64,000 nucleotides of DNA from Arachnopeziza araneosa (Eukaryota; Ascomycota; Leotiomycetes; Helotiales; Arachnopezizaceae), in assembly GCA_003988855.1 (NCBI GenBank), contig QYAI01000013.1:238425-302424 (forward strand). The letters run 5' to 3'. This document shows positions 20,588 to 37,765 of the stretch, piece by piece (position 1 is the first letter of the stretch; every line of letters starts with the position of its first letter). The notes beneath the pieces were generated by a model. The model ran no database searches and was not told the origin of the DNA. It saw only the letters and a program-made list of their open reading frames with translations. Position numbers and translations under genes: made by a program.

Positions 20588-23256
20588 ATGCAGACGGCAA
20601 GGCTCAAGGCTGAATCGCAAGGTCGGAAAGCTAAGGTGAAACGTCTCCCATTTCTAGCTTGGGCAACAAAATATGGAAGTCATGATGTCGCAGAAGAGCT
20701 AACCCTCTGTCTCACAGCTTGCCAATTCATACCATGAACTGCTGGAGTATGTGTCAACCTCTTTACTGTATATAGAATCCCTTACTGATATAGTGGTTAC
20801 TGTAGAGAGTTTTCGTCAAAGGACCTGCGAACGGTGGGAAATTACACACTCGGACGTTTGATCGGGAAGGGTTCATTTGGGAAGGTTTATTTGGCTACAC
20901 ATAAACTTACAAACGGCTCCAAAGTATGATGAAGATGAGACTATCTGTGTCTGCCTTCAAAATAGCTGACAAGATTCCAGGTTGTGTTGAAATCTGCAAA
21001 TAAGGAAGATTCAAACCTCGCACGAGAGATTCATCACCATCGACAGTTCATACATCCACACATTGCACGACTTTATGAAGTTATAGTAACAGAATCATTA
21101 GTGTGGTTAGTGTTGGAATACTGCCCAGGTCAGTTGTTTTAATAAAATCTTCAACCACGGTAGCTAAAAGATGGCTTTTAGGCGACGAATTATATAACTA
21201 CCTCTTGAAACATGGACCGTTGCCTGTTGAGAAAGTGCAAAAGGTCTTTACACAATTGGTTGGGGCAGTTTCATATGTTCATAAGGCTTCCTGCGTTCAT
21301 CGAGACTTGAAGCTCGAAAATATTCTTCTCGACAAAAACGAAAATGTCAAGCTTTGCGACTTTGGCTTTACCAGGGAATATGAAGGAAAGGCTAGCTACC
21401 TGCAAACATTTTGTGGCACTGTCGCATACAGTGCTCCTGAAATGCTCAAGGGTGAGAAGTATGCAGGAGAGAAAGTCGATGTATGGAGTTTAGGAGTCAT
21501 TCTATATGCTCTTCTTTGCGGAGAGCTCCCTTTCGACGAAGATGATGATAATGCTACGAGGATCAAGATCTTAGGAAGTGAACCAAAATGGTCTAACCAC
21601 CTGACAGTTGATGCTCGCTCTTTGCTAACGTCACTGCTCTCAAAGCGATCACTACTCCGACCATCATTGCAAGATATTCTAAATCATCCATTTTTAGCTG
21701 AACATGCGCCGCAGCAGCAGGCCATTCTCAAGTTTCAGCAACCCGCGGCCTTTACAACGTCTTTAGAGAAGGAGACACTTGAGCGTATGCGAAGTGCCGG
21801 AGTTGACATTGATCAGGTGATTGAGAATGTACTGGCTCGTCGATGTGATTCTTTAGCTGGTTGGTGGACGCTTCTTATCGAGAAAGAGGAGAGAAAACTA
21901 GTTCGTAAAGAGAGGAAAAGAAAGGAGAGGGAAGCCGATGGTCGAATTTCTAGACGACTGAGCGCCGCAAGCAGTCGTCTAGATAGAATAGCGCCACTTC
22001 TCACTGGAGTTGATGAGGAAGGGCAGGAGATAAAGCTAAGTGACCCGCCTAGAAGTCGAGGCAGAAAGGAAAGAAGAAGCGCCCATTACACAGAACTATT
22101 GGTCACAGACTTGCCGGGGTTACCTGAGCACACACAGCTCGACTCGCCTGATATTGCGAATCCACCACCTCCCATAGAGAAAGACTCAATACGATCAGCT
22201 AGCTCGTCAAGACATCGTCGACCTATACCACCGCCAAAAGAAGGTACGATTCGAGGTGCGAGGTCAAGAGGAAGCACCTTACAATTGATCACATCGAACC
22301 ACGATTTGATACCCTCGCAAGCAAATGGCGCCTCAACGCCGAGAGGCCGCGTACGGAAGCATCAACATCCTTTCATCAATCAATTGGCTCATTGGAAGCA
22401 CTGGCTTCTTGACTCCGCCAAGCGTGCAAAGTCGCCAGGCAAGAGAATGACCCGATCCACACCTGATCTTACACAGAAATCAGGAAACAGTTCACGAAAT
22501 GACCCTAAAGAACCCAGCCCTCGACCGGCCACTTCTAAGACACCTCCTGCACGACCCACACTCCAGATAGGAGTCCAAAGCCATCCTCCTTTATCTCGAA
22601 TGTATAATACACCTACCAATAAGAGACAATCCCTTTCTCCTTCACCTTTAACACCACGTTCCACCTTTCGACGGGCAAGCACAGGTCTTCGTGGTCGTAA
22701 ATCAACATCATCTTCGGTCTCTTCCGTCCGAAGCATTCATCATCATCATCATACTCACTCTAAAGCATCTTCCACCTCCTCGAATGGCTCTGTCTCTACT
22801 GCTAAAGTCTCCCTCCCATCCCGGAGTCCTCACCACTCAGTGAAAGTCCTCCCAGCAACCCCTACTACAGGCTCTTTCCCTTCCAATATCCGTGTTGTAC
22901 GTCAGCCACCAGTCTCAACTTTCAACGAAGGGCCATGGGGTGCGGGGAGCCTTAATTTTAACAGTAGTAGTACAGGAGGTTTGATATTTGCGAAGAGGAA
23001 GAAAAATGTTTTTAAAGGTCCAATGCTAAACACGAACTCTCCAACAGCTGGTGGAAGTTCAGGACATGCGAGGACTGGCAGTCATAGTCGCAGCGTAAGT
23101 GCTGCTGGTAGGAGGAGTGGAGAAGCAATTCAAGAAGAGGATGAAGATGAAGTAGAAGAGGTGGAAGCTTTCTCTCCCGTGACTGGGCCTGGAGAATTTG
23201 TGGACCAGATTTACACTGAAACTCCTGCGGAAAAGGAGCTGTTGAAATTAGGATGA
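20588..23256 (+). CDS. CAMK-like Ser/Thr protein kinase with long basic tail
   Basis: Proposed exons 20588-20635, 20718-20746, 20806-20923, 20981-21128 and 21182-23256 give 805 residues. The first exon (MQTARLKAESQ) and its GTGAAA donor are inferred only from phase and may be wrong; from LANSYHELLEEF on the model is firm. The kinase domain (about 40-295) has GKGSFGKVYLATH, the lysine in VVLKSANK, CVHRDLKLENILL, CDFGFTREYEG, TFCGTVAYSAPEM and DVWSLGVILYALLCGELPF, the pattern of SNF1/NIM1-type (CAMKL) kinases. A UBA-like stretch follows (MRSAGVDIDQVIENVLARRCDSLAGWW in overlapping parts). The remaining about 450 residues are Ser/Pro/Arg-rich and disordered, with an HHHHHTHS run and an acidic patch near the end. 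Likely a polarity or cell-cycle kinase; no precise orthologue named. Confidence 0.85.
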
Positions 23257-23866
23257 GAAGGATTATGTATGTGTAGAAAACGTTGCCGGGTTTTAGCGGG
23301 AGTTTTCTACTTTCTTCACACTTTCTTTTATACCCTACCAACCATCCTTAACATATGGTGGTTGATTTCCAGGGCTGGGTATATACTTGCGCAAAAGGAT
23401 GGAGTGGTTGTTTGGCGCTGCGTACTTCTATCAGGAGATATTAGGGATGACGAATTAGGTATGAGAACAATGTAAATTATATTCTTCTGAGAATTCGAGG
23501 GCCTGAGACAAAGTCCCAAAGATCATGTGAATGATACGTCTCAACTTCGAAATCTTTCGAAAGTAAATAAACAATTCATTGTAAAAGCGCAAAGTTATAG
23601 GTAGCCGAGGCTTGTCTAGCAGATGTCATTGCTTGCTAGCTGTTAAGTATATAACACAGACTTGGTAGGGAAATGCAAAGTGTCGTTCTCACACCAGACC
23701 GCGATGTTGGAGGAGGACACTGCCCCTTCCCCTGCCCCGCCATCCACACTACCAAACTAGCTTAGCGCTTCCGCTAGCGGCCGCTCTTTCCACAACCAAA
23801 ATGGCAAAGAATGATGTGGATGCAATATCATTCAAACTACTTTGCATGTCTGCTGTATTACATACA
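23257..23866. other. Spacer and upstream region of eIF3m
   Basis: 610 bp. It contains two in-frame ATGs upstream of the chosen eIF3m start (23801 and 23846); an N-terminal extension from 23801 would add 22 residues. No other feature recognised. Confidence 0.45.
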
Positions 23867-25193
23867 ATGGCGCCGTTAACTCAACACGTCTTCATTGACG
23901 GTAGCTTTCAAGATTTATCACAAGAGCTTGCCGAGTACCTCAATATTGGCGCAGAGGTCAAGCCCCTCCTCGAGGCCAACCAGAAGGATGAGGCTCTCAA
24001 ACGATTGATCATCTCCTCAGCGTCGCTCAACTCAGCTCCGGAGAAAGAATTTACTGCCGCGTACAATTTACTCCTGTATCTCGCTCTACAAAGTCCAAAT
24101 GCTACCCAATTTCTCCCCCGCATATGCGACAACCTCTCGAAGCCCATTACCTCATCACCTTTTAATGGCTCTGGCCTTGCTCTGAATATCCTCACGACCA
24201 TGTTCAACCTCCTCCAGCCAGATAACGAGGTCCGTTATAACGTTTTCCAAGCTATCCTACGCCTGGTAAAGACAAGTGGTCTTTTCGATGTGTTAAAACC
24301 ACAATTGCCTAAGCTGGAAAAGTGGTTGGAGGAATGGGAGGTGGATGAGGAAGACCAGCGCAAACTCTACGGTCAGATTGCCGATGTTGCTGATGATGCT
24401 GGTGAAGATGAGTTAGTCCGAATCTTCTCGAATTCTGCGAACCCTGGCTAACTTATTTAGACAATCATATCAATATGTGCTTAAAGCCTTACGCACCTTT
24501 GACCCAAAGGAAAAAAAAGAGATATCTTCAAAAGAAGCCCAGAACCTTTCATTACGCGCTCTAAAGGTTGCTCTCCTTTCCAATACTCACTACGATTTCC
24601 ATGACCTTACTACGCTCGCCACCATCCAAGCACTCAGCGACTCTCACCCAAACTACTCGGAGTTACTTGAGATATTCTCAGAAAAGGAGCTGGAGGATTA
24701 CAATGACTTTAACGATGAACATGAAGGATGGATTGAGGAGGAGGGTCTCGATAATAGCAAGCTACATCGTAAGATGAGATTGTTGACTCTTGCCAGCGTC
24801 GCAGCAAGCACCAACAGCCGAGAGCTTGAATACAAGCGCATTTCCAAAGCTCTTCAGATTCCCCTCGAGGACGTAGAGATGTGGGTCATCGATGTGATTC
24901 GGGCTGGTTTAATTGAGGGCAAGCTTTCGCAACAAAGACAAGTTTTCTTGGTTCACCGAACGACCTACCGAGTCTTTGGCGAGAAGCAATGGCGTGAGGT
25001 TGCTACACGATTAGACCAGTGGAAGGAGAGCCTTCGAGCAGTCAAGGAAGTCATCGTTCGTGAGCGAGTTGCGGCTGAAACGCAGAAGGAACGTGAATTG
25101 AATGAACTAGAACGCAAGTTGACCGGCACCGGCATGGGTGGTGGACGACGACAGGGTGTCAAGGACGGCCTAGTCGAAATGGGCACTGACTAA
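23867..25193 (+). CDS. Translation initiation factor eIF3 subunit M
   Basis: Exons 23867-24411 and 24461-25193 give 425 residues. eIF3m belongs to the PCI/MPN octamer of eIF3, which recruits the 43S complex to mRNA. I chose the ATG at 23867 because [20 protein letters not shown] matches the start of fungal homologues; an upstream in-frame ATG exists at 23801. Helical repeats run through [18 protein letters not shown] and [19 protein letters not shown]. The PCI domain (about 210-370) shows [35 protein letters not shown] and the winged-helix end [21 protein letters not shown]. The tail is Gly/Arg-rich. The intron joins ...AGEDE to [14 protein letters not shown] second eIF3 subunit gene (eIF3j) lies 8.6 kb downstream. 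Confidence 0.92.
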
Positions 25194-25665
25194 TGATGAA
25201 GGTCAATTAACTTAGTGTTTCCAGCCTTTTTCACTCACTTAAATCAACGTTCTTTGCATGGCGTTCTAGAAATGATTGTACAATGGAGCATAGATAGCAT
25301 TTGGCGCAGTTTGATTCCAGGGCTATGGATTGTATACGAGCAATACTCGCAAGAATCATAGCAAATGAGAATAAAAAATGAGCAAAAGTAATCACTTTCT
25401 GAAAGTGGAGAAAGAGACATGTTACAATTCTACTTGTAGTATCAAGGTCTGGAATTCTAAGAGGTCAAGTTGTTCTATCAAAAGTCTTTATTGTGAATCC
25501 GCATTAGCCTTTTGCATTTCGTGCGCAAGAGTATTCTTATCTAATAAGCACAAAAGCCATGCCATCCGAATTTGCTTTCTTTCCGCCCATCCATGAGCTG
25601 CCATTTTCCTACCCACGATCGCTAAAAACAAACACAAAGTGAAGTGGAATAACAAGGGAACTCGA
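25194..25665. other. Spacer between convergent eIF3m and GFA1
   Basis: 472-bp AT-rich spacer with 3' UTRs; nothing else seen. Confidence 0.5.
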
Positions 25666-27943
<2,278 letters not shown>

Positions 27944-29103
27944 CTTGCTCAGTGAGACAGGAAATACAAATTGGGTAGTCTAAATAGGTGGTCGAGGTAT
28001 TTCTCAACAGAACGAGCGTAGGGGCAAGTGTGTTGAGAGATGATGGAGGGCTGAAGAGCCGAAGAGGGGAGGACGATTGTTTATGTATTGTCTGTCGTTC
28101 TCAAGCTCCGCCTGCGCCAGCTTTTATTTGGTGTGTTTCAACAGGACCTTTTGGACCAATAAGGGCGACCTAAGCGGTGCCATTGGTTCCTCTCGAGGCA
28201 GGGCTGAGTGAGCTCACGACGCCTTTGTTTCCACTCTGCCTGTTCCTGATACTTGGCCTCTGCTGCCGACCAGAACCCGTAAAGGGGGTTCAATTATGCT
28301 CTATGTAGGCCAAGCGCTTGGCAATATTTATCAGCCTCTCCAGTCTATTCCTCATCTGTGTGCCTTTCGACGAGTGTTTGCAACAATGCGAGCCTCGCGC
28401 CGCTGCACAGCCTCCCCGCCAACTCCACTAGCCAACCAGCGTCTCCTAAATAAAGCATCCAGATCGGCAGGGGGACTCTGAGAAACCAAGGACAAGTTCA
28501 CGAAATTTCTTTTCATACGAACTGCCCGCAGACAAAGTCCCAAAGAAGATGCTCGTAATCCAAGAATGACGTGCAGAAATTTCCCAAACGTCTTTACATG
28601 CTCTTTGAGACAAGCAATCGGCAGTCGGCCGACACGTTTCCCGTCTTTAGGCAAGATTGAGGAACACATCATCGCCCGTTTCGGGGGCGTGTGTGGCAAA
28701 GAATAGTGGGAGTGTGTTCGGAGATGGTGTCAAGTTGCGCCTCTTAAAAGAGCCAAACCCTCCACGACATCCAAATTCAGCCCTGAGGGATAGACTCGGC
28801 GGAAGGCAGGCTAAAGCATTCTTAGATGAAGCCTTGAGTGGATTCATACCCAATTGCTGCCAAACAAACTTTCTCTCACAACTCAAATCGTGTAAGAGCT
28901 TTGTGCCGCTACCTACGCAATGCTTTACAACCCGGCTTGGATAATATTCATCAAATATTACTTGAGTGAAGGGGTAGAATATGCTTAGAACAAGCACATC
29001 AATCTAGAAGAAATATGTGTATTCTTCACGTGGTATTATACAGAGTCAACCCTTATGCTACACCATATGCCATGGCGCCAATGCAAGAAACAAATGCTCG
29101 GTC
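27944..29103. other. GFA1 promoter region
   Basis: 1.16 kb between the GFA1 start and the RPT4 stop, both minus strand, so mainly GFA1 promoter and leader. Open frames at 28296-28997 are not supported by motifs. No repeat found. Confidence 0.5.
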
Positions 29104-30430
29104 TTAAAGCTTTTGGTATTCCAATTTGCCTTCTAACTTTTTAGATTCAGCTACCTTACGTACTGCCTTGTTGAAATCGTCTTGGTTGACAGCATCTCTG
29201 TAATCCTTAATTGCAAAAAGACCACTGCAATGATTAGTCACAAGTTCAAAGTATCAGAGTGAAGAGAACTCACGCTTCGGTAACGACATTGCGCAAATCG
29301 GCACCATTCAGCCCATCACTCATCTTCACCACGCTCTCAAAGTCGACATCGCCCTCAGTTACGACGCCGGCAGCATGGATCTTCATGATCTCTAGACGGC
29401 CGACCTCGTTCGGTAAAGGAATCTCGATTTTTCTATCCAGTCGACCTGCACGAAGCAACGCAGGGTCCAAGGTATCCGGCCGATTTGTAGCCATGATAAT
29501 TTTAGTCTTGCCCAAGTAGTCGAAACCGTCAAGTTGATTCAAGAGCTCCATTAGCGTTCGTTGGATTTCACGATCTGCAGATGTACCCTCCGAGAAGCGT
29601 CGACCACCAATGGCATCGATTTCGTCCATGAAAATGATGCATGGTTCGTGTTCCTTGGCATACCCAAACATCTCTCGGATCAGACGCGCTGATTCTCCGA
29701 TATACTTGTCAACAATCGCGGATGAGACAACTAGGTTGGTCAGTAGGCGATGTAAATGAATTCGGCTGCAAGCATACCCTTCAAGAAATTCGTCTCTAAG
29801 CTGCTAGCAACGGCTCTCGCCAATAGAGTCTTGCCGGTTCCAGGAGGACCGTACAGCAGAACGCCTTTGGGCGGCTTAATTCCAACTCTCAAGAAAAGCT
29901 CGGGGTTTTTCAATGGTAGCTCGATAACTTCTCTCAATTCTCTGATCTGCTCATTCAAACCGCCAATCCCACCAAAGCTGACCTGACCTGGATCTTCCAA
30001 AGACATATTGTAAACCAAGGGGTCAACTTCTCGGGGTAGCATTCGCATGATGGTGAGTGTGGTCATATCGAGGGCGACACGAGTTCCTTGCTTGAGTGCA
30101 GCTTTGTCGACCTTAGATCTGCATCCAACAACATATCGGGGACCTGATGAAGCTTTCACAATGACTGGAATGGGTGTGTTAGAGATGTCAAGGCGTAGGG
30201 AGGGCTGTAAATAGTTTCTCACATCTTTCATCATCTAACTGCTTAAGCACTTCCCCGATGATCTGCCCCACGCTCTGCAAAGCTTTAAGATTGTCCTCCG
30301 TATGGTCGAAATCTTTCTGGAGGCCTTTGATCTCTAACCGTAAGGCTTTCAGCTTCGCCTCCCATTCCCTTGATTCCAGGAGTTTGTCCTTGAACGAAGA
30401 AAGCGCATGAGCACGCTCTTCATCAGACAT
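29104..30430 (-). CDS. RPT4: 26S proteasome regulatory ATPase Rpt4 (PSMC6)
   Basis: Exons 30430-30223, 30164-29778, 29730-29274 and 29224-29104 sum to 1173 nt (390 residues). It is one of six AAA ATPases of the 19S base that unfold substrates and open the 20S gate. The N terminus is a coiled coil (about 15-65, [20 protein letters not shown]), followed by the OB fold ([20 protein letters not shown]). The AAA domain shows Walker A GPPGTGKT, Walker [13 protein letters not shown], sensor 1 [14 protein letters not shown] and the Arg finger region [14 protein letters not shown]. The C terminus EYQKL lacks the HbYX motif, as expected for Rpt4. All introns are 47-58 nt. It is divergent with enolase. 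Confidence 0.95.
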
Positions 30431-33252
<2,822 letters not shown>

Positions 33253-33746
33253 ATGGATATGGGGATAAGGAAAATGCATGATGACGGGATGACTACTACT
33301 GCTGCTTGATGATACACAAAGAATGAAAAGTTGTGCTCCTAACCTGTCAGACCTTCATTATCGATAGAGAACATGCAAACAATTTGATCAACTCTCGCAT
33401 TGACAACCTTGGGTGACATGGACAACCTTACCACACCTGTTATTTATTTAACGGCCAAAAGAATGGGCGAAAAATCAAATGTTGAAAAGATTCGGTCACA
33501 TGGGGACGGTTCTGATGTGAGGTTTGCTAGTTTGGGCATTTAGGCATCGCCGCTTCCTGGCTGGTCCCTGTATTAGCGCATCAGAGCCGAAACCTGTCTG
33601 AAATAAAGCCCTTCGCACAACCAGCTAGTCTCTCTTCACACATACTCGCCGTTTCTTCAAGAAAACAACACATCTTTCAAATAATAAAATCTCTGATACT
33701 TTTGACAAACCACCCCAACGCTTATTCGATCCAGTACAGCGCCAGA
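33253..33746. other. Spacer between enolase and eIF3j
   Basis: 494 bp; enolase 3' UTR and eIF3j promoter. Nothing further recognised. Confidence 0.45.
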
Positions 33747-34802
33747 ATGCCTGAGAAGTGGGGTGAGTGAGCATCTCTTTGAAACGTCATTCCTTTCGCG
33801 ACGCAACTGCAAGTGCAATCGTCCAGGGCCAAGATGGCTTTTCTGAAGAGCAACGTACGGAGCGATCCTAGATCGACTTTGCATGAGACTAAACGTGGAA
33901 ATGGATTTATTGGATTGGGTTTACTGACCGCTAATCTACCGAGCAGATAAAGAAGAGGACAGTTCCACCCCTCCCTCATCGCCTCCTGCCGGTGCCGTAT
34001 CTACCAGGAGAAAGTTCGATGATGAAGAAGATGATAGCGATGTCTTAGAGAGCTGGGATGCAGCAGAGGACTCTGAGGTTGAGCGCGAGAAAGCGAAAGT
34101 CGTCGCCGAGAAGAAAGCCAAGGCAGATGCCGAAGCCGCAGCGAACAAGAAGAGCAAGGCTCAACGTATTGCAGAGAAGCAGGCGGAGAAGGCTCGACGT
34201 CTCGCAGAAGAAAGCGATGAATCAAGCAGTGATGAAGATGAAGCCGCACGAAGAGAACGTTTGCGCCGCACTGAACAGGAGTCCGACCTCAAGCATGCGG
34301 AGGATCTCTTTGGCAATATTGGCATTAGCAACAACCGAAAAGTCGCCACTGCGGCTAATGCTGTTCAAGTCGATTCAAAGGACCCAACCTCAACCGTTGA
34401 TCTGACTGCTCTTCCCCTCTTCGATCCCAAGACCAAATTACAATTCGAGAAACTGCGCGATACTCTGATTCCAGTCATTACCAACAATTCAAAGAAGGCT
34501 CATTATGTCATCTTTCTGCAAGAGTTCACGAAGCAACTGGCCAAAGATCTTCCTAGTGACCAAATCAAAAAGATCGCCAGTAGCTTGACTGCTTTAGGTA
34601 ACGAGAAGATGAAGGAAGAGAAGGTAGCTGAGAAGGGAGGCAAAAGAAGCAAGGCTCAAAAGACCAAGGTTGCATTGGTTGCCACCAAGAATCTTGCTGG
34701 AACTCCCGATGTTCACGCTTATGATGAGGATTATGGAGAGTGAGTGCAATCTTAGAATATCTATGAATACTGCTAACAAATGACAGTGATGATTTCATGT
34801 GA
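33747..34802 (+). CDS. HCR1: Translation initiation factor eIF3 subunit J (Hcr1)
   Basis: Exons 33747-33762, 33947-34739 and 34787-34802 give 274 residues. eIF3j/Hcr1 is a loosely bound eIF3 subunit of the 40S decoding centre, also involved in 20S pre-rRNA processing and recycling. The start MPEKWDKEEDSS, the acidic VLESWDAAED motif that contacts eIF3b, the long Lys/Glu/Ala coiled coil (about 45-110), LPLFDPKTKLQFEKLRDTL and the final acidic DEDYGDDDFM are all family features. First and last coding exons are only 16 nt each, and both are needed to obtain the conserved ends. The first intron is 184 nt, long for this genome. Confidence 0.92.
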
Positions 34803-35211
34803 AGTGTCGTCTGATATCTAAGCAGCGTCGATACGCTTCTCCCTTCACTCGATACTAGTTCAACCGTCAGAGAACCTTTTCAGCCCGTCCGATGCTTCAT
34901 CCGGCGCGCAGTGAGGCAGGCGGTATTCGTCCATCTCGTCAAATGCGAGTGCACTACGACTTCTATAAGCCTGCTATGGCATCATTGGGCAGAGACAAGA
35001 CATGACTGGGGAAGCATTGTGGGGGTGTCAAATGGGGTCCTTTCTTTCATCATAGACTGCATTCAGGTCAGACTTCATAGACTGCGTGCACTTGGCCTTG
35101 CGGCTGGATTTGCTTTAGTTGTTAGAAGGCATAATACCAAGAATGAAAAACTCTTTCCGAAATATATCACCTTAGTATGTTAGACTGTTAACTCTCTACT
35201 CTTTGTTATAA
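34803..35211. other. Spacer between convergent eIF3j and thioesterase
   Basis: 409 bp with 3' UTRs; an open frame at 34911-35183 has no motif. Nothing else seen. Confidence 0.45.
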
Positions 35212-36600
35212 CTAAATTTTACTACTCGTGTTTCTTGCCGCAATGTTTCTTTCTCCGTCAACAGCCAAGGCGACTTGACTACTGACTGCCACAATCTCGC
35301 CCTTTTCATCACAGATAATTACTTCCAAATCCATCCTTCCGTTCTTGATCACCTTTGTATCAACCCTTACCAATAGCCACTCCACCCCTTCCTCTGGTAA
35401 AGCTTTCTTAATATCTAAATTCAACAATAGCGTCGGACTATGAGCAAGTTAGCAGTGCCATTTTCCTAGACCACTAGAGGAAGACAGGTAGCTAAAGAAT
35501 CAAGCTCCAAAGAGATGTTTCAAGATATCAAAGCAGCATTTAGTCGAGCATATTGCAATTAAGTTGCTTGTTTCCGAACGATTAAATTTTTACAGTCATC
35601 TAGCTCGGTTTATAAACATCGGAGAGGACGTAGCGGATTAAGATGGGAATGAAGCTTAAACTCACTACCATAATTTTGCCGACTTCTTTCCTCCAGGTTC
35701 AGATATACTCTGTGACTCCATATTGTAAGGGTTTGAATCATGAATATAAGCATCCACAGGCAGAGGCCACGCATCACACACAAAGCCCAATGAAGCGTTA
35801 GTCCAGCGATCAGAAGGCGCATCAAGGCGCACCCATTCATCCGCCTGAGACTTAAACTGCTGTCCAGCTCGTGGGAAATGGAATTGGAGTTTCTTCGTGG
35901 CTTTCCGGAAATTTTCGTATGGCATGGGTGTTTTCCTCGCCCATTTTGGGTCCCGATCTTCGCTAAGAAGCTTCAAGTTCACGGGGAGAGGAGGAGGATG
36001 GAGCGTGAAGCGTGTTGGAAAGGTGACCCCGGATTCAGTGGTGATGTTGCTGTTGGTAAGGTAGCCAACCACCTCTTCTCGTCCATCCTGGGAGAGTGTG
36101 ATATGGATCACAGAGGTTTGACGACCAAGTTTTACGTCTTTTACGGTGAATTTCGCAGGACCTACTTGTGTGCGGCGAAGGAAGGAGAGGTGCAGTGCGA
36201 TGGTGTGAGGCTGCTTCTGAGAGGAGAGAGTGCTGGCGAAGTGAGCGGATGCTACTTGGAGAAAGACTGAGGTCACATAGCCACCGTGAGGTACTAGACT
36301 AGATCAGCGGTTGCTATATGAAGAAAGATTAAGGCATTCACCAAGCCCAATGCACCACTAAAGCCTCGGGGGGTTAGCAATCTCATGTTACACTATGTTT
36401 CAGGAGGATAAGGGGTAGGGCACTGCTAGAAATGGTTGTATTGAGGGTGCATCGCTTGAGGTTCTCTATTGAATAGAAAAAAGAAAGAGAAGGGTGGTAG
36501 AATTGGGAATTCTCACGTCGGAGGGAAAGTCGGCAGAGTATTCATGAGACGACAACCTCGTCACTGTAGTTGCTTCCGCAAATGATTTCTCAGCAGCCAT
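35212..36600 (-). CDS. Acyl-CoA thioesterase-like double-hotdog protein
   Basis: Exons 36600-36517, 36357-36342, 36293-35666 and 35437-35212 sum to 954 nt (317 residues). The N-terminal hotdog has DWCIGLVPHGGYVTSVFLQ, the glycine turn of TesB-like thioesterases, then QPHTIALHLSFLRRTQVGPA and VIHITLSQDGREEV; the second hotdog has WVRLDAPSDRWTNASLGFVCDAWPLP, the tripartite helix region, and EWLLVRVDTKVIKNGRMDLEV. It probably hydrolyses acyl-CoA; substrate unknown. No peroxisomal C-terminal signal (ends SSKI). The second exon is a 16-nt microexon (encoding WCIGL), and the third intron is 228 nt. Both are required to restore the conserved WCIG-VPHGGY and KLWYPTLLLN segments. Confidence 0.82.
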
Positions 36601-37765
36601 GTTGTAGGTTTGTTTGAGGCACTAGAGTTTACTGTTTACATCTCAAGTCGAAGTAAGATGCTGGAAGATAATAGGGTTGGGAGTACTAATGCCGACCTAC
36701 CAAACAGTCGGGGGTTTGTTGACTATTCGACAAGACAAGACCGACTACCTCGGCACAAAAGGCCGATCGATCTCTACCGTGGAGGATGTTGCTACCTACT
36801 TGGGGAAACCGCCGTTCACCAAAGATATTACAGTAGATCCTTTGGCCAGTCTCCATATCATCAAATTCAGGGCCCTCTGGTGGAGAAACTATTGCACGTC
36901 AAATGTTTGTTCCTTCATCATCTAACCCCGTCGATACCAAGAGAGGTTTAGACAATGACACCAACTAGCCAATCTTGCGGTGGCCCTACCACTTGTGACA
37001 GAGGCCTTATGCAGTGCATCATGCAGGGAGAAAGAAGCTTTCGAGAACAGGCCATGGTGTTTTCTTACGTGTTTGTCTGTTCCTTGTCATGGCTAGGTCT
37101 CTACGGGCTCTGAGCCTCTTTTAGAAAGATGCCAGGGGATTAAGAGACCCTGGGACAGGATCCCGAGATGCTCAAATCGAGAGAGAGGCTTGCACGAATT
37201 CCAGGCGTCCATAAAAGCCTCATCACTCGTATAGCCAGCTGAACACGGTCATTCAAGCCGTATAAAGCGAAAAAGGGTCATCATAACGACGGCGCAGCCT
37301 TATGGATGGCAAAAAGTACGTCAGCGACTTTCCCCCCTGTGAGACATTCCTCTCGAGCATTTTCAGTGTGACATATCTCCATGACCTACTGGTGACTAGA
37401 CCGAAGTGTCGCTGCAAATCTAACAAAGAGACCTTCAGATATTCTTCTGGTATCGAATTCTAAACATGAAACAAAAGGTTCGAGAAAACGAGGTCCTTCA
37501 TTTAATAATAAACATAGATTAGGTGCTGCGTGTGGCCGAGGGGGCGAAGCGAAACACAGGCACCTGCAGCCATCCAGGCACATCAAAGTTACTTCTAAAT
37601 ACCGCCTTTAATCACCACATATGGCCCTTGGATAAGAATCATTCGAACATTCTCTTAGATGCTATTGATCGTTACTCAAATAGTGTTTGACCGCACGCCG
37701 TGTGCAAATACCTCATAGCCGCCGGACCTGATTAAGAGTGCGTTGGTGGGGTAGAACTCTTGAAG
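36601..37765. other. Divergent promoter region, thioesterase / ArfGAP
   Basis: 1.17 kb between start codons. Open frames at 36610-36951 and 37386-37586 have no motif. No repeat recognised. Confidence 0.45.

Noticed and set aside
28296..28997. Several 60-116 residue frames in the GFA1 upstream region
   Set aside because: No family motif, both strands open, consistent with promoter sequence.
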